Of a stretch of 64,000 nt of DNA, positions 26,372 to 35,609 are shown piece after piece (positions within the stretch are counted from its first letter, which is position 1; each line of letters begins with the position of its first letter). A program made the translations under genes and the position numbers. Source of the DNA: Thermomicrobiales bacterium (GTDB lineage Bacteria > Chloroflexota > Chloroflexia > Thermomicrobiales > UBA6265); NCBI GenBank assembly GCA_041390825.1, contig JAWKPF010000011.1, positions 62,001 to 126,000 on the forward strand, read 5' to 3'. The notes below the pieces were generated by a model. It worked only from the letters and a program-made list of their open reading frames with translations, searched no databases and had not been told where the DNA came from.

Positions 26372-29300
26372 CTATGCGACCCGCTTGCGAAGCCCGGCGC
26401 CGGCGATGCCCAGCATCGCCACCACGCCGAGGAGCATCAGCTCGCTCGATCCTCCCGCGCTGTCGCCAGCGCCAGTGGTCGGCAGGGCCTTGATGGTCTT
26501 CTGGACCGTGGCCGCGCTCGAGCCGCCGCCGGCAAAGCTCTTGCCGCCCCAGCCCTTGTCGTGCCACCAGCCGCCGCCACCACCGTGGCCGCCGCCATTC
26601 CATCCACCGTCGCCGCCGCCATGATGGCCGCCATCGCCGTGGTGTCCACCACCGCCGTGACCGGTCAGGCAGATGCCGGTGCAGACGCCCTCGACCTCAC
26701 CCTTGCAGATGCCGGTGCAGTCGCCTTCGATCGGGCCCTTGCACAGGCCGGCGCAATCGCCCTCGACCTGGCCCTTGCCACAGAGGAAGTCGACGTCGTC
26801 GGCGCAGAGGCCGATGATGATCGGATCGACGTCGGAGCCATCGCTCGAGGTCGAGAAGACCTGGGCGTTGCCACCGTCTCCGCCGTAGGCGTCGCCACTG
26901 ATGGCCGCGCCACCGTTGCCGCCGCTGCCGGCGTCGCCGCCGCTACCCGCGGTGCCATCGCCGCCAGCCGCCGGGCCGCCAGAGCCGCCCGTGCCGTCGC
27001 CGGCTGTTGCCGTGGCGCCGGTCGCGGCGCCGCCGTCGCCGGCGGTGTTGCCACCGCCAGTGACATCCTGGCCGTCCGCCGACTCCTCGGCTGTGGCCGA
27101 ACCGCCCTCGGCATCGCCGCCCTCGCCATTTCCGCCGTTCGAGTCGCCAGCGTCAGCGACGTTGCCTTCGCCATTGCCGCCGGTGTTGCCGGTGTTGGAC
27201 GTGGTCGTCGAAACGCTGCCGCTCACGGTATCGCCAAGCGAGTTATCACCCGTGGTGTTGCCGCCGTTATCGACGCTGCCGCAATTCGCGTTGCCGCCAT
27301 TACCGCCGTTACCGCCGATGGCATTGCTGTCACCGGAGATGTCGCCGAACATACCGGCATCCGCGCCGCCTTCACCACCGGCTCCGCCATCGCCGCCGCC
27401 AAGGGCGCCGCCGAGGAAGTACTCCAGGGTGCCGCAGCCAATGGTGAGGTTCCACGATGTCGCCGTCTCAGTGACCAAGGCCGAATTGTCGGCATCGGTT
27501 CCCGCGGTCTGTCCCGGAAGGAAGACCGTGCCAATCGCGTTGCCGCCAGTGCCCTCACCGCCATCGGCGTTTCCGCCAAGAGCGGCGTTTCCGCCGGTAG
27601 CAGCTCCGCCGGCGCCAGCAGCGCCCGTCGCTTCGCCACCGGTGGTCGTGCCACCAAGCGCGTCGCCCTCGGCATCGCCGCCGTCACCACCGTCGCCCCG
27701 GCCCGGAAGCGCTTCTGCGCCAATTCCGGTACCGCCATCAGATGTGCCGGTTCCACCGGTGCCGTCGTTGCCGTTGCCACCGGTGCCGCCATTACCGCCG
27801 GTTCCGCCAACTGCCCAACCGCTTTCGCCAATGGCGCCATCGGTTGCATCAGCGTAGGCCTCGGAGATACCCGCGTTGCCAATCGACTCGGCGGAGGCGA
27901 AGGCGTTGCCGCCGTCGCCGCCTCCAGCGTCGCCAGTGCCTGCGAAGCCGCCGTCACCAGCATTTCCGCCATCGCCACCGTCGCCACCGTAGCCGCCGCC
28001 ACCAGACGCCGCGCCGCCATTGCCACCGGTGCCAGATCCGCTGTTCGCGGTGCCACCGTTGCCCTGGCCGCCGTCACCGGCGACGTTGCCACCACCAGCC
28101 ACATTGCCGCCAGCGGTGCTGCCTGACTGCGCGTCGCCGCCCGTGCCGTTGCCGCCGGTCGCGTTGCCGGCATTGGAGTTGCCAGCCGTTGCATCGCCGC
28201 CAGTGCCGTTGCCGCCAGTGTTCTCACCGAGGACAACCGTCTGGGAAGCCGAACCCGCCGTGGTTGCTCCCACCGTCGCGTCACCGCTGGTGTTGTTTCC
28301 ACCATAGGTGTCTCCACAGTAGCCGTAACCGCCAGCTCCACCGTTACCGCCACTGGCATCGCTTCCGCCAGAGATCCAGAAGTTGCCGAGGCCTGGCGCG
28401 ACGCCCTGAGAAGCATCGCCACCGGCTCCGCCGTTGCCGCCGAGGCCGAAGCAGCCAACCGTACCTTGAATGGAACTGACTGGATCGAGACCCAGCGGCT
28501 CGAGGATGATCGGACCGATCAGCGGAACAGCAGCTGCGTCAGTGGAACCGGTCAGAACGGTGCCAGCTGTGGCGTTGCCGCCAAGGACCGAAATTCCCTC
28601 TGCGGACGAGAGCGCTCCCGCCGCATGACCGCCGGTTGCGTCGCCGCCTTCGGCGTAGCCGCCAGCCGAGGAATTGCCGCCCGTGGCCACGCCGCCAGTT
28701 CCAGCGCCGCCGATAGCTGCGCCTCCGGTAGCAGTACCGCCATCGACATCGCCGCTGGCATCGCCGCCGTCGCCGCCCTGGCCCACGGCTCCAGCGCCAT
28801 TTGCACCGGTGCCATTGCCGCCATTGCCCTGCGCATTGCCGCCATCACCAGCGCCACCGTTGCCACCGTTGCCGGCAGTTCCGGCTGCGCCGCCTTCGGC
28901 CCAACCGCTATAGCCATTGGCGCCATCGCCACCATTCGCGACTGCAACCGGATCGGTGCCTGCGCTGAGCGCGTAGGCCGCAGCATCGCCACCATCGCCA
29001 CCGTCGGCATCGCCAGTCTCAGCGCTGCCGCCGTCGCCGCCATGGCCAGCATTGCCACCGTCGCCGCCGGACGCATCGCCCGCCGCCGCGCCGCCGCCGC
29101 TGCCACCGGTACCGTTGCCACCGTTGCCGTCGCCGCTGTTGCTTTCGCCGCCGTCACCGGCAACGTTTCCACCACCTGTGAGGGTTCCGCCTGTGGTGTT
29201 GCCGCTGGCCGCGCCGCCGCCTTCGCCGTAGCCACTGGTCGCGCTACCGCTGGTCGAGTTGCCGCCCGTGGCGTCGCCGCCCGTGCCGTTCCCGCCGGTG

Positions 29301-32300
29301 TTGCCAGTGTTCGTTACGTTCGAGATGGCATTGCCACCGTTGACATCGCCGAGGCTGGCATTGCCAGAGCTGTTGCTGCCGCCATCGGTGGTGCCGCAGC
29401 TCGCAGCGCCGCCGGCGCCACCATCACCGCCGTTGCCGACGGAGTAGTTACCAGCAACGCCTGCGCCGACGTCAGGAGACGCCGCGCCACCATCACCACC
29501 AGTGCCACCGACCGCGAAGCAGCCGAGTGTGCCGGTTACGACGCCGCCCTGGACCACTTCGGCTCCGCCGGTGGCATCGCCGCCAGTGACATCTGGGCCG
29601 GTGAGCCCGGTCACTCCACCAGTGCTGCCGCCGACTCCAGTGCCGCCCTGGCCGTAACCACCAGCACCAACTGTTCCAGCGGTAACAGCACCACCATGGC
29701 CAGAGCCACCATCTGCATCTCCACCAGTTACGGTGTTGTCAGCTGAGCCGACGTCGCCAAACGCGTCGCCAGCTTCGCCGCCGACCGCGTCGGCGCCAGT
29801 GCCAGTGCCGGCGAGACCGTTGCCGCCATTCGACTGACCATAGCCGCCCTCGGCTTCCCCGCCGTAGCCGCCGTTGCCGCCCTTGGAGCCATCAGCGCCT
29901 TCGGCCGGACCGCTGTAGCCATCGCCGCCGTCGCCACCGTACGCATCGGCATACGAGTCGTCGCCCCAATTGGAGACGGTCGCCTCGGCGACGGCATTGC
30001 CGCCGTCACCGCCGCTTGTGTCGCCACTGGCTGCGTCGCCGCCGTTGCCGGCATTACCGCCGTTGCCGCCGTTGCCGCCATCGGCGTCTCCGCCGGAGGC
30101 GTTGCCGCCGTTGCCGCCCGTTCCGACGCCACCGGTGCCCGATCCAGCATTTGCCGCACCGCCGTCACCGGCCGTGTTGCCCTCACTGATCGAGGAGACA
30201 CCCGTGGTCGAACCGGCGATACCGTAGCCGCCAATACCATTGCCCGAGGTCGCGCTGCCGCCGGTGGAGTTGCCGCCGGTGCCATCGCCGCCCTCGCCGT
30301 TGCCGCCGGTATTGCCGCCGGTTGTGATCGTCTGCGACGCATAGCCCGCATTCACATTGCCGGCAGTTGCGCCGTAGTAGTCATCGATCTCGTCCCCGTC
30401 TTCGGCAGGGGCGATCTCTTCGACGCCGCCGTTGTCGCCACCGTATGTGTTGCCGCAATTTGCCGCACCGCCAGCGCCACCGTCGCCACCGATGCCAACT
30501 CCGTACCCATTACCAGCACCAGGGTCGCCTGCATTCGAGCTGCCGTCCGCGCCACTGGCTCCGCCACCACCAAATGTGGTGCAACCGATGGTCACCGACA
30601 GGGACGAGCCTCCGGAAACATAGCCGGCCGTCGCCGTGCCACCAGTGACCGCGCCACCAGTGATCGTCTCGACATAGGCGCCACCAGTGCCGGCGCCGCC
30701 GGCGCCATCGCCACCGGTGTTGCCCGCAGCACCCGTCGCGGGGGCGGACACGCCAGCGCCGCCGGTGCCGTTACCACCAAGTGTCTGGCCACCTTCAACG
30801 GTGCCTTCCGCCACGCCGCCATCTGCACCGTCGGCATCGCCGCCGGTACCTGTTGCGCCCGTGCCAGTGCCGCCATTGGCGTCAGCATCGCCGCCAATGC
30901 CCAGAGCACCATTGCCGCCATTGCCGCCAGTGCCACCATCACCAGGTGTCACCGCGCCGCTCTCGGCGTCGCCACCGTTGCCACCCCATGCGTTTGCATC
31001 AGGATCGGCCGCGTTCTCGACCAGCGAGCCAGCGTTGGCATTGCCACCGTCGCCACCAAAGGCGTCGCCGCTGGAGCCGTTGCCACCATCGCCGCCGTTG
31101 CCGCCGGAGCCAGCGCTACCGCCGGTGCCGTCGCCTGCCGCCGCGGTGCCGCCATTTCCACCGTTGCCATTGCCGCCGGCGCCATCACCAGCGACAGCAT
31201 CGCCACCGTCACCGCTGGTATTGCCGCCGCCCTGAGTTGTACCGCCGTTCGTGGAGCCGGTGCCGCCAGCGCCACCTTCGGTGTCACCGGACCGTCCGTT
31301 GCCGCCGGTGGAGTCGCCACCGGTGCCATCGCCGCCGATGCCGTTCCCGCCGGTGTTGCCATAGCCTGTAATGGACTGTTCCGCGCTGCCACCGATCGTA
31401 TCGCCGTGCGTCGCATCGCCGCCGATGTTTCCACCGCCGACGGTGCTACCGCATGCCGCAGCGCCACCAGCGCCGCCGGCGCCGCCATTCGCATTCGAAT
31501 TGTTGTTGGCGTCACCGCCGTTGCCGCCGGCGCCACCGTCGCCACCGCCCGGATATCCGACAAAGGAACCCAGGACGTTGCAGCCAATGGTGAGCGCAAA
31601 GACGTCGCCGCCATAGGCCACGGACGGATCGTCCGGATCGAGGCCTTCGCGGTTCTCAGTGGCATCACCGCCAACAACCGGGCCGCCTGTCAGCGTCTGC
31701 GAGGCGTCGCCACCCCTGCCGTTTGCACCTGTGCCAACACCAGGCGTGCTGCCGGCGCCACCAGTGCCGGCGCCAGATGTCGCTGCGCCGCCGGTCGCGT
31801 CTCCGCCGATGGTGTCGCCACCGGTCGTGTCGCCGGTCACGTCCGCGCCTTCGCCGCCAGTCGCGCTGCCGCTCGTGCCGGTGGCGCCTGTGCCATCGCC
31901 ACCATTCGCAACGCCATTGCCGCCAAGGCCGTCTGCCGCGAGGCCAGCCTGACCGCCGTCGCCGCCCTGACCGCCATAGCTGTCAGCCGAGGTGCCGTTG
32001 CCGCCGTCGCCGCCGACGCCAAGCGCCTGGATCGGATCCTGGCCATTGATGTTGACCGAAACTGCGCTGCCGCTGCCGGCATCGCCACCAGCCGCATCGC
32101 CCGACTCGGCGTCGCCGCCATCGCCGCCGCTGCCGCCCGCTCCGCCTTCGCCGCCGGTGCCATCACCGCCGGATGCGTTGCCGCCGTTGCCACCTGTGCC
32201 GGAGCCGCCGGTGGCCGTGCCAGCGGTTGCATTTCCGCCGTCGCCAGCCGTATTGCCGCCACCAATGGTGTTGCCGCCGTTGGTTCCGCCACCAACTGCA

Positions 32301-33157
32301 TCGCCGCCAACTGCATTTCCACCCGCGCCAAGGCCACCAGTGGACGAACCGCTGGTGGAGCTGCCGCCAACACCATTGCCGCCGGTGTTGCCACCGCCGC
32401 TGATGTTCGACGTCGCGTTACCCGCGATGAAGCTGCCAATGGAAACCGAGCCACCGGTGTTGCCACCGCCGTTGACACTGCCATTTGCAACGAAACTGCC
32501 GCCAGCTCCGCCGGCGCCGCCATTCGCGTTCGAGTTGTTGTCGGCATCGCCGCCATTGCCGCCGGCTCCGCCAGTTCCGCCCGAGCCAGCGGAAGGAATC
32601 GTGATCGAAATGACATTGCCGCCACCAGCGAGCGGGCCAGAGACCGACGCGTCGCCACCAGTGACACTGCCGCCATTCACGGTGCTGCTGCCGGAACCAC
32701 CAGTTCCGTTGCCACCAGTTGCATTTCCGCCGGCTGACGCGCTTCCGCCTGTGCCAGCTCCACCACTCGCCGCGCCACCATTGACGCTGCCGCCCGTGGT
32801 GTCGCCGCCGGTCGTGTCGCCGCCAGCGTCACCCCCGTTGCCACCAGTGGCGCTGCCCCCGGTCGCACCGGCGCCGGTGCCATCACCGCCGTTGGCCGTG
32901 GCATCGCCGCCGATACCAGCGCCGCCGTCGGAGCCATTGGCCCCATCGCCGCCGTTACCGCCGGTTGCCCCGCCAGAACTGCCGGTTCCTGCCGTTCCGC
33001 CATCGGCGTTGCCGGTGGAATCGGTCGTCATGACCTTGACCGAGCCAGAGCTGGACGTTCCAGCCGCCTGGACGCCGGTGGCATAGGTCAACAGGCTCAG
33101 GATCATGACAAATGCGCCGAGCGTCCTCACCACATTCGCCGATCTTGTTGTCGACAT
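26372..33157 (-). CDS. Giant glycine-rich repeat surface protein with LPTTG sorting signal
   Basis: A 2261-residue exported protein. A signal peptide (core VVRTLGAFVMILSLLTYATG, then VQAA) precedes about 2100 residues dominated by Gly, Asn, Asp, Ala, Thr and Ser in TGGNGTGG/GGDGGNAG-like patterns, resembling PE_PGRS or other beta-roll glycine-rich proteins. Super-repeats of about 333-356 residues recur; five contain a Cys pair 41-51 residues apart (first Cys codons near 31580, 30581, 29519, 28451 and 27434). The C-terminus has three 12-residue Cys repeats, a His/Gly/Trp-rich stretch, LPTTG, a hydrophobic helix and RKR. This is a sortase substrate layout, but no sortase gene lies in the window. 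ATG 33157 follows AGAGGAG. Function unknown; an adhesive or matrix role is inference. Confidence 0.88.
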   Translation of the reverse strand: MSTTRSANVVRTLGAFVMILSLLTYATGVQAAGTSSSGSVKVMTTDSTGNADGGTAGTGSSGGATGGNGGDGANGSDGGAGIGGDATANGGDGTGAGATGGSATGGNGGDAGGDTTGGDTTGGSVNGGAASGGAGTGGSASAGGNATGGNGTGGSGSSTVNGGSVTGGDASVSGPLAGGGNVISITIPSAGSGGTGGAGGNGGDADNNSNANGGAGGAGGSFVANGSVNGGGNTGGSVSIGSFIAGNATSNISGGGNTGGNGVGGSSTSGSSTGGLGAGGNAVGGDAVGGGTNGGNTIGGGNTAGDGGNATAGTATGGSGTGGNGGNASGGDGTGGEGGAGGSGGDGGDAESGDAAGGDAGSGSAVSVNINGQDPIQALGVGGDGGNGTSADSYGGQGGDGGQAGLAADGLGGNGVANGGDGTGATGTSGSATGGEGADVTGDTTGGDTIGGDATGGAATSGAGTGGAGSTPGVGTGANGRGGDASQTLTGGPVVGGDATENREGLDPDDPSVAYGGDVFALTIGCNVLGSFVGYPGGGDGGAGGNGGDANNNSNANGGAGGAGGAAACGSTVGGGNIGGDATHGDTIGGSAEQSITGYGNTGGNGIGGDGTGGDSTGGNGRSGDTEGGAGGTGSTNGGTTQGGGNTSGDGGDAVAGDGAGGNGNGGNGGTAAAGDGTGGSAGSGGNGGDGGNGSSGDAFGGDGGNANAGSLVENAADPDANAWGGNGGDAESGAVTPGDGGTGGNGGNGALGIGGDADANGGTGTGATGTGGDADGADGGVAEGTVEGGQTLGGNGTGGAGVSAPATGAAGNTGGDGAGGAGTGGAYVETITGGAVTGGTATAGYVSGGSSLSVTIGCTTFGGGGASGADGSSNAGDPGAGNGYGVGIGGDGGAGGAANCGNTYGGDNGGVEEIAPAEDGDEIDDYYGATAGNVNAGYASQTITTGGNTGGNGEGGDGTGGNSTGGSATSGNGIGGYGIAGSTTGVSSISEGNTAGDGGAANAGSGTGGVGTGGNGGNASGGDADGGNGGNGGNAGNGGDAASGDTSGGDGGNAVAEATVSNWGDDSYADAYGGDGGDGYSGPAEGADGSKGGNGGYGGEAEGGYGQSNGGNGLAGTGTGADAVGGEAGDAFGDVGSADNTVTGGDADGGSGHGGAVTAGTVGAGGYGQGGTGVGGSTGGVTGLTGPDVTGGDATGGAEVVQGGVVTGTLGCFAVGGTGGDGGAASPDVGAGVAGNYSVGNGGDGGAGGAASCGTTDGGSNSSGNASLGDVNGGNAISNVTNTGNTGGNGTGGDATGGNSTSGSATSGYGEGGGAASGNTTGGTLTGGGNVAGDGGESNSGDGNGGNGTGGSGGGAAAGDASGGDGGNAGHGGDGGSAETGDADGGDGGDAAAYALSAGTDPVAVANGGDGANGYSGWAEGGAAGTAGNGGNGGAGDGGNAQGNGGNGTGANGAGAVGQGGDGGDASGDVDGGTATGGAAIGGAGTGGVATGGNSSAGGYAEGGDATGGHAAGALSSAEGISVLGGNATAGTVLTGSTDAAAVPLIGPIILEPLGLDPVSSIQGTVGCFGLGGNGGAGGDASQGVAPGLGNFWISGGSDASGGNGGAGGYGYCGDTYGGNNTSGDATVGATTAGSASQTVVLGENTGGNGTGGDATAGNSNAGNATGGNGTGGDAQSGSTAGGNVAGGGNVAGDGGQGNGGTANSGSGTGGNGGAASGGGGYGGDGGDGGNAGDGGFAGTGDAGGGDGGNAFASAESIGNAGISEAYADATDGAIGESGWAVGGTGGNGGTGGNGNDGTGGTGTSDGGTGIGAEALPGRGDGGDGGDAEGDALGGTTTGGEATGAAGAGGAATGGNAALGGNADGGEGTGGNAIGTVFLPGQTAGTDADNSALVTETATSWNLTIGCGTLEYFLGGALGGGDGGAGGEGGADAGMFGDISGDSNAIGGNGGNGGNANCGSVDNGGNTTGDNSLGDTVSGSVSTTTSNTGNTGGNGEGNVADAGDSNGGNGEGGDAEGGSATAEESADGQDVTGGGNTAGDGGAATGATATAGDGTGGSGGPAAGGDGTAGSGGDAGSGGNGGAAISGDAYGGDGGNAQVFSTSSDGSDVDPIIIGLCADDVDFLCGKGQVEGDCAGLCKGPIEGDCTGICKGEVEGVCTGICLTGHGGGGHHGDGGHHGGGDGGWNGGGHGGGGGWWHDKGWGGKSFAGGGSSAATVQKTIKALPTTGAGDSAGGSSELMLLGVVAMLGIAGAGLRKRVA
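26471..26485 (-). other. LPTTG sortase recognition motif codons
   Basis: The five codons for L-P-T-T-G occur 32 codons before the end of the giant protein, followed by AGDSAGGSS, a hydrophobic run (LMLLGVVAMLGIAGAGL) and RKRVA. This matches the tripartite cell-wall sorting signal known for sortase substrates. Confidence 0.85.
26664..26775 (-). repeat. Three 12-codon cysteine repeats
   Basis: Tandem units VEGDCAGLCKGP, IEGDCTGICKGE and VEGVCTGICLTG, each with C-x3-C, sit between the glycine-rich body and the His/Gly tail of the giant protein. With CADDVDFLC just before, eight cysteines lie within about 50 residues. Confidence 0.85.
27281..32610 (-). repeat. Super-repeats of about 1.0-1.07 kb in the giant gene
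   Basis: Five units share an IGC- or LGC-type first cysteine and a second cysteine in an A-x-C-G context. First Cys codons lie near 31580, 30581, 29519, 28451 and 27434, giving periods of 999, 1062, 1068 and 1017 bp; second Cys codons lie 123-153 bp downstream of each. A sixth, N-terminal unit near 32600 keeps the NNNSNANGG segment but has no cysteines. Each unit also repeats TGGNGxGGDxTGGNSTGG and GGGNxAGDGG. Confidence 0.8.
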
Positions 33158-33547
33158 CCCAATCACTCCTCTAAATCCCTGGGGCGTTTCCCTGCGCCCC
33201 CTCCCGTTCCTTGTGCTGTGTTGCGTGCTGTGACGTTGCAGTCTGCCTGGAGAACTCATGTGATCGTATCCAATCGCTATGGTCCTCCCCGGCTGTTCGA
33301 GTCCGTCAAGTCGGGATCACCGCGACTCGAGCCACGAATCCGAATCAGTCGCTGCATACGGTCGTGCGAGCAGGGGACCGCGCACGCGCGCAGGAAAGCA
33401 GGCGCACTGATCCCAGAAACAGCGAAGCCCGGGCTGCGTCCTGACCTTACGCAGACCGGGTCTCGATACCCAACTCGTGAACTACCGTACGTCTCCAATT
33501 CCCCGCTCCCGTCAGGCCCCGACGCCGAAATGACGCCTATCCCTGAC

Positions 33548-33570
33548 GCGGAAACTGGCCAAGTTTCCGC
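33548..33570. repeat. Inverted repeat upstream of the giant gene
   Basis: GCGGAAACT / AGTTTCCGC, a 9-bp perfect inverted repeat around GGCCA. It lies about 390 bp upstream of the giant gene start. It may be an operator or a hairpin in a long leader; no family is recognised. Confidence 0.45.
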
Positions 33571-33739
33571 TCAGACGGTGCGTTACTCCCGTTCCCGCGA
33601 ATCGATTTCTCGAACCGTCAGCCGAGCTTCCCGACCCAACTGAACGGACTTTTCACGGTTACATCCGCATGGTAGCGACTGCGCTTGGGGATTGCAATAG
33701 GGATCGCGCATCAAAACCGCCCAAAAACCCGTATACGTA

Positions 33740-33759
33740 TGGACCCATATTTGGGTCCA
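33740..33759. repeat. 8-bp hairpin upstream of the giant gene
   Basis: TGGACCCA-TATT-TGGGTCCA, perfect stem with a 4-nt loop; on the plus strand a CTTTTT run follows 8 bases later. The 700 bp between 33158 and 33861 holds no supportable gene, only this hairpin, the inverted repeat at 33548 and a short GGGGCG/CGCCCC hairpin at 33181-33200. Confidence 0.5.
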
Positions 33760-33861
33760 ACTCGCTCTTTTTGTGCAAATGCAGGCGGGCCGGCGCCATG
33801 CAGTGCGCATAACGCCGACCCGCCACGTTGTGCGCATGGCCGGTTCTCCGGCAACGTCACA

Positions 33862-34227
33862 CTACTTGTCGTCCGGAAGCACCCAGTTCAACACAGTCGA
33901 GACGATCGAAATGATGATGGCCCCAAAGAGGACGGCCCAAACGCTGTCGAAGTTGAAGCGCACGTCGAAGATCGTGCGGCTGATCCAGGCGGCAAGGTAG
34001 AAGCAGACCGCATTGACCACCAGAATGAACAACCCGAGGGTCATCAAGATCAACGGCAGTGACAACAGCTTGAGCAGCGGCCGGATGAAGGCATTGATCA
34101 CCCCCAGAATGATTGCTGTGAGAATCACCGCTTTGGCGGCGTTGTCTCCCACGTCGATTCCGGGCACCAGATAGGCTGCCGCCGCGACCGCGATGGCAGT
34201 GACGACAAACCGAATGAGCAGATTCAC
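33862..34227 (-). CDS. YvlD/phage-holin-family-4 membrane protein
   Basis: A 121-residue integral membrane protein of the family formerly called mycobacterial 4-TM phage holin (YvlD-like). Four hydrophobic segments are evident: LLIRFVVTAIAVAAAAYLV, VILTAIILGVINAFIRPLL, LILMTLGLFILVVNAVCFYL and SVWAVLFGAIIISIVSTVL. The conserved NAFIRPLLKLLSLPL stretch between helices 2 and 3 is typical. The GTG at 34227 follows AGGGGGA; longer frames run into the next gene. No lysis genes are nearby, so a housekeeping envelope role is more likely than phage lysis. Confidence 0.88.
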   Translation of the reverse strand: MNLLIRFVVTAIAVAAAAYLVPGIDVGDNAAKAVILTAIILGVINAFIRPLLKLLSLPLILMTLGLFILVVNAVCFYLAAWISRTIFDVRFNFDSVWAVLFGAIIISIVSTVLNWVLPDDK

Positions 34228-34411
34228 CGCGACTTTCCCCCTGCAACTTCGCGCCAGTCGACCGTCACATGCGGCCCTGGACGGGCGCCTGACGTGATCG
34301 CCATTGTAGGGCGCGGCCGTTTCCACCGCACCCGTCCGAAATTGTGCGGACAATCGCGAGCCGCTCCTATATAGAGGAAGGCGAGTGCAGGAATTCTGCC
34401 GTGAGCGCGAA

Positions 34412-35110
34412 CTAGCTGGTGAACGCCTGCAGCCTGTCCATGTGAAGAATGGTGATGTGCTGGCCGTCAGCCGCAATGATGCGCTGCTCTTCGAAGCTGC
34501 GCAGCGCCCGGTTCAGGGTCGGTCTGGTGGTGCCGATTTCCGCCGCGAGCTCTCCCTGACTGCGGCCGAGATCGATCGAGATCCCGTCCTCCACCGGTGT
34601 CCCGGTGCGCTCGGCCCGGTCGATCAGCCATTTGGCCAGGCGCCCCGGCACATCGAGGGTCAATAGATCGACCTGGCGGGCGTTCCCACGGCGAATGAGG
34701 GAAGCCAGCGTGGCCAGCAAACCTGGCACGATCTGCGGCTGGTCTTGCAACAGGGTTATGAATGCCTTGCGCGGGATGAGGCGCACACGCACGGGGCCGA
34801 CCGCGGTCAGGGTAGCGCTGCGCGGTGATCCGTCCAGCAAGGAAAGCTCACCCACCGATGATGGCGCCTCCACGATCGCCAGGACCGCTTCGTCCCCGCT
34901 CGCGGTCCATTGGGTGACCCGTAGCTGTCCCTCTTCCAGGATGTAGATCGATTCGCCCGGGTCTCCTTCGTTGCAGAGCACCTGGCCGCGGCGGTACTTG
35001 CGAGGAAGACTGTTGCGGGCCAGCTGCTCGAGCGCGGCCGCGGGCAAATCGGCAAAGATGGAGACTGTGCGAAGCGTATCGATCGAAATCTGCGTCGTCG
35101 AAGACATCAT
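34412..35110 (-). CDS. Crp/Fnr-family transcriptional regulator
   Basis: A 232-residue cyclic-nucleotide-binding-fold regulator. The N-terminal beta-barrel shows YRRGQVLCNEGDPGESIYILEEGQLRV and SVGELSLLDGSPRSATLTAV; the C-terminal winged helix has LGRSQGELAAEIGTTRPTLNRALRSFEEQRII. Only one cysteine is in the sensor region, so no Fnr-type iron-sulfur cluster is expected. In the CRP phosphate-binding cassette the sequence GELSLLDGSPRSATLTA keeps the typical Gly-Glu and Arg-Ser-Ala pattern, so cAMP or a similar ligand is possible. The ATG follows GAGGGA. Targets are unknown. Confidence 0.9.
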   Translation of the reverse strand: MMSSTTQISIDTLRTVSIFADLPAAALEQLARNSLPRKYRRGQVLCNEGDPGESIYILEEGQLRVTQWTASGDEAVLAIVEAPSSVGELSLLDGSPRSATLTAVGPVRVRLIPRKAFITLLQDQPQIVPGLLATLASLIRRGNARQVDLLTLDVPGRLAKWLIDRAERTGTPVEDGISIDLGRSQGELAAEIGTTRPTLNRALRSFEEQRIIAADGQHITILHMDRLQAFTS

Positions 35111-35251
35111 CGGATTCCCTCATCGATCGGATGCGTCGTTCCCGATGTGGCCATTCTATCGTCCTCACCTCGGCAAATGCGTGTTGGAGCGCACTGGTTT
35201 GGCGTCGGCTCCCGCATCGCGCCAGGGAGCGCGTACTGGCAGACTTCGGGA

Positions 35252-35485
35252 ATGGAACATCCAGCCACGAGCGAGTTCGACTCGCCACCAACCGAATCAG
35301 CAGAGTCACCCAGTGATCCGCCGCCCGGTGGGCGGGAGGAACGCAGCGCGTATGGACGGCAGGTGGCGCAGGAATTGGCCCTCTTGCGGGCCGAGGACGC
35401 AAGCGCCGCGCCGTCCCAACCACTTGGGGCACGCGTGCGCCGGTGGTGCGCCCAGCAAGAACTCCCGATCCCCCACCAACGGTAG
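35252..35485 (+). CDS. Small hypothetical protein
   Basis: A 77-residue frame with mostly G/C third positions. The first half is acidic and proline/serine-rich (disordered), the second half a predicted amphipathic helix with YGRQVAQELALLRAED and a final basic segment. No family is recognised. It lies in the space between the divergent Crp gene and the IF-1 gene. A weak CGGGA precedes the ATG. It could be spurious. Confidence 0.35.
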   Translation: MEHPATSEFDSPPTESAESPSDPPPGGREERSAYGRQVAQELALLRAEDASAAPSQPLGARVRRWCAQQELPIPHQR

Positions 35486-35553
35486 CGCCCCGTCCCTACC
35501 CACCACGCCTGGCGGGGACCGATTCGCCGGTTGCGGAAATGGGGCGAACAGTG

Positions 35554-35562
35554 TGCTATCCT
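35554..35562 (+). promoter_or_regulatory. Possible extended -10 promoter before the infA region
   Basis: TGC-TATCCT matches an extended -10 element; TTGCGG at 35531-35536 is spaced 20 bp away, too far for a standard -35. An AAAGGA follows at 35583. It would drive the small frame upstream of infA and infA itself. Confidence 0.3.
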
Positions 35563-35609
35563 AAGGACTGCGCGCGACTCTGAAAGGAATCAGGGTATTT
35601 TTCGAGCGA

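Noticed and set aside
26180..33086. Many long open frames on the plus strand opposite the giant gene (for example 26180-28126 and 31992-33086)
   Set aside because: They are mirror images of the GGC/GGN-rich repeat; their products are Ala/Pro/Arg-only low-complexity strings without ribosome sites or domains.
33862..34227. Holin gene as evidence for a prophage
   Set aside because: The family is a common housekeeping membrane protein (YvlD); no phage structural, integrase or lysin genes are nearby.
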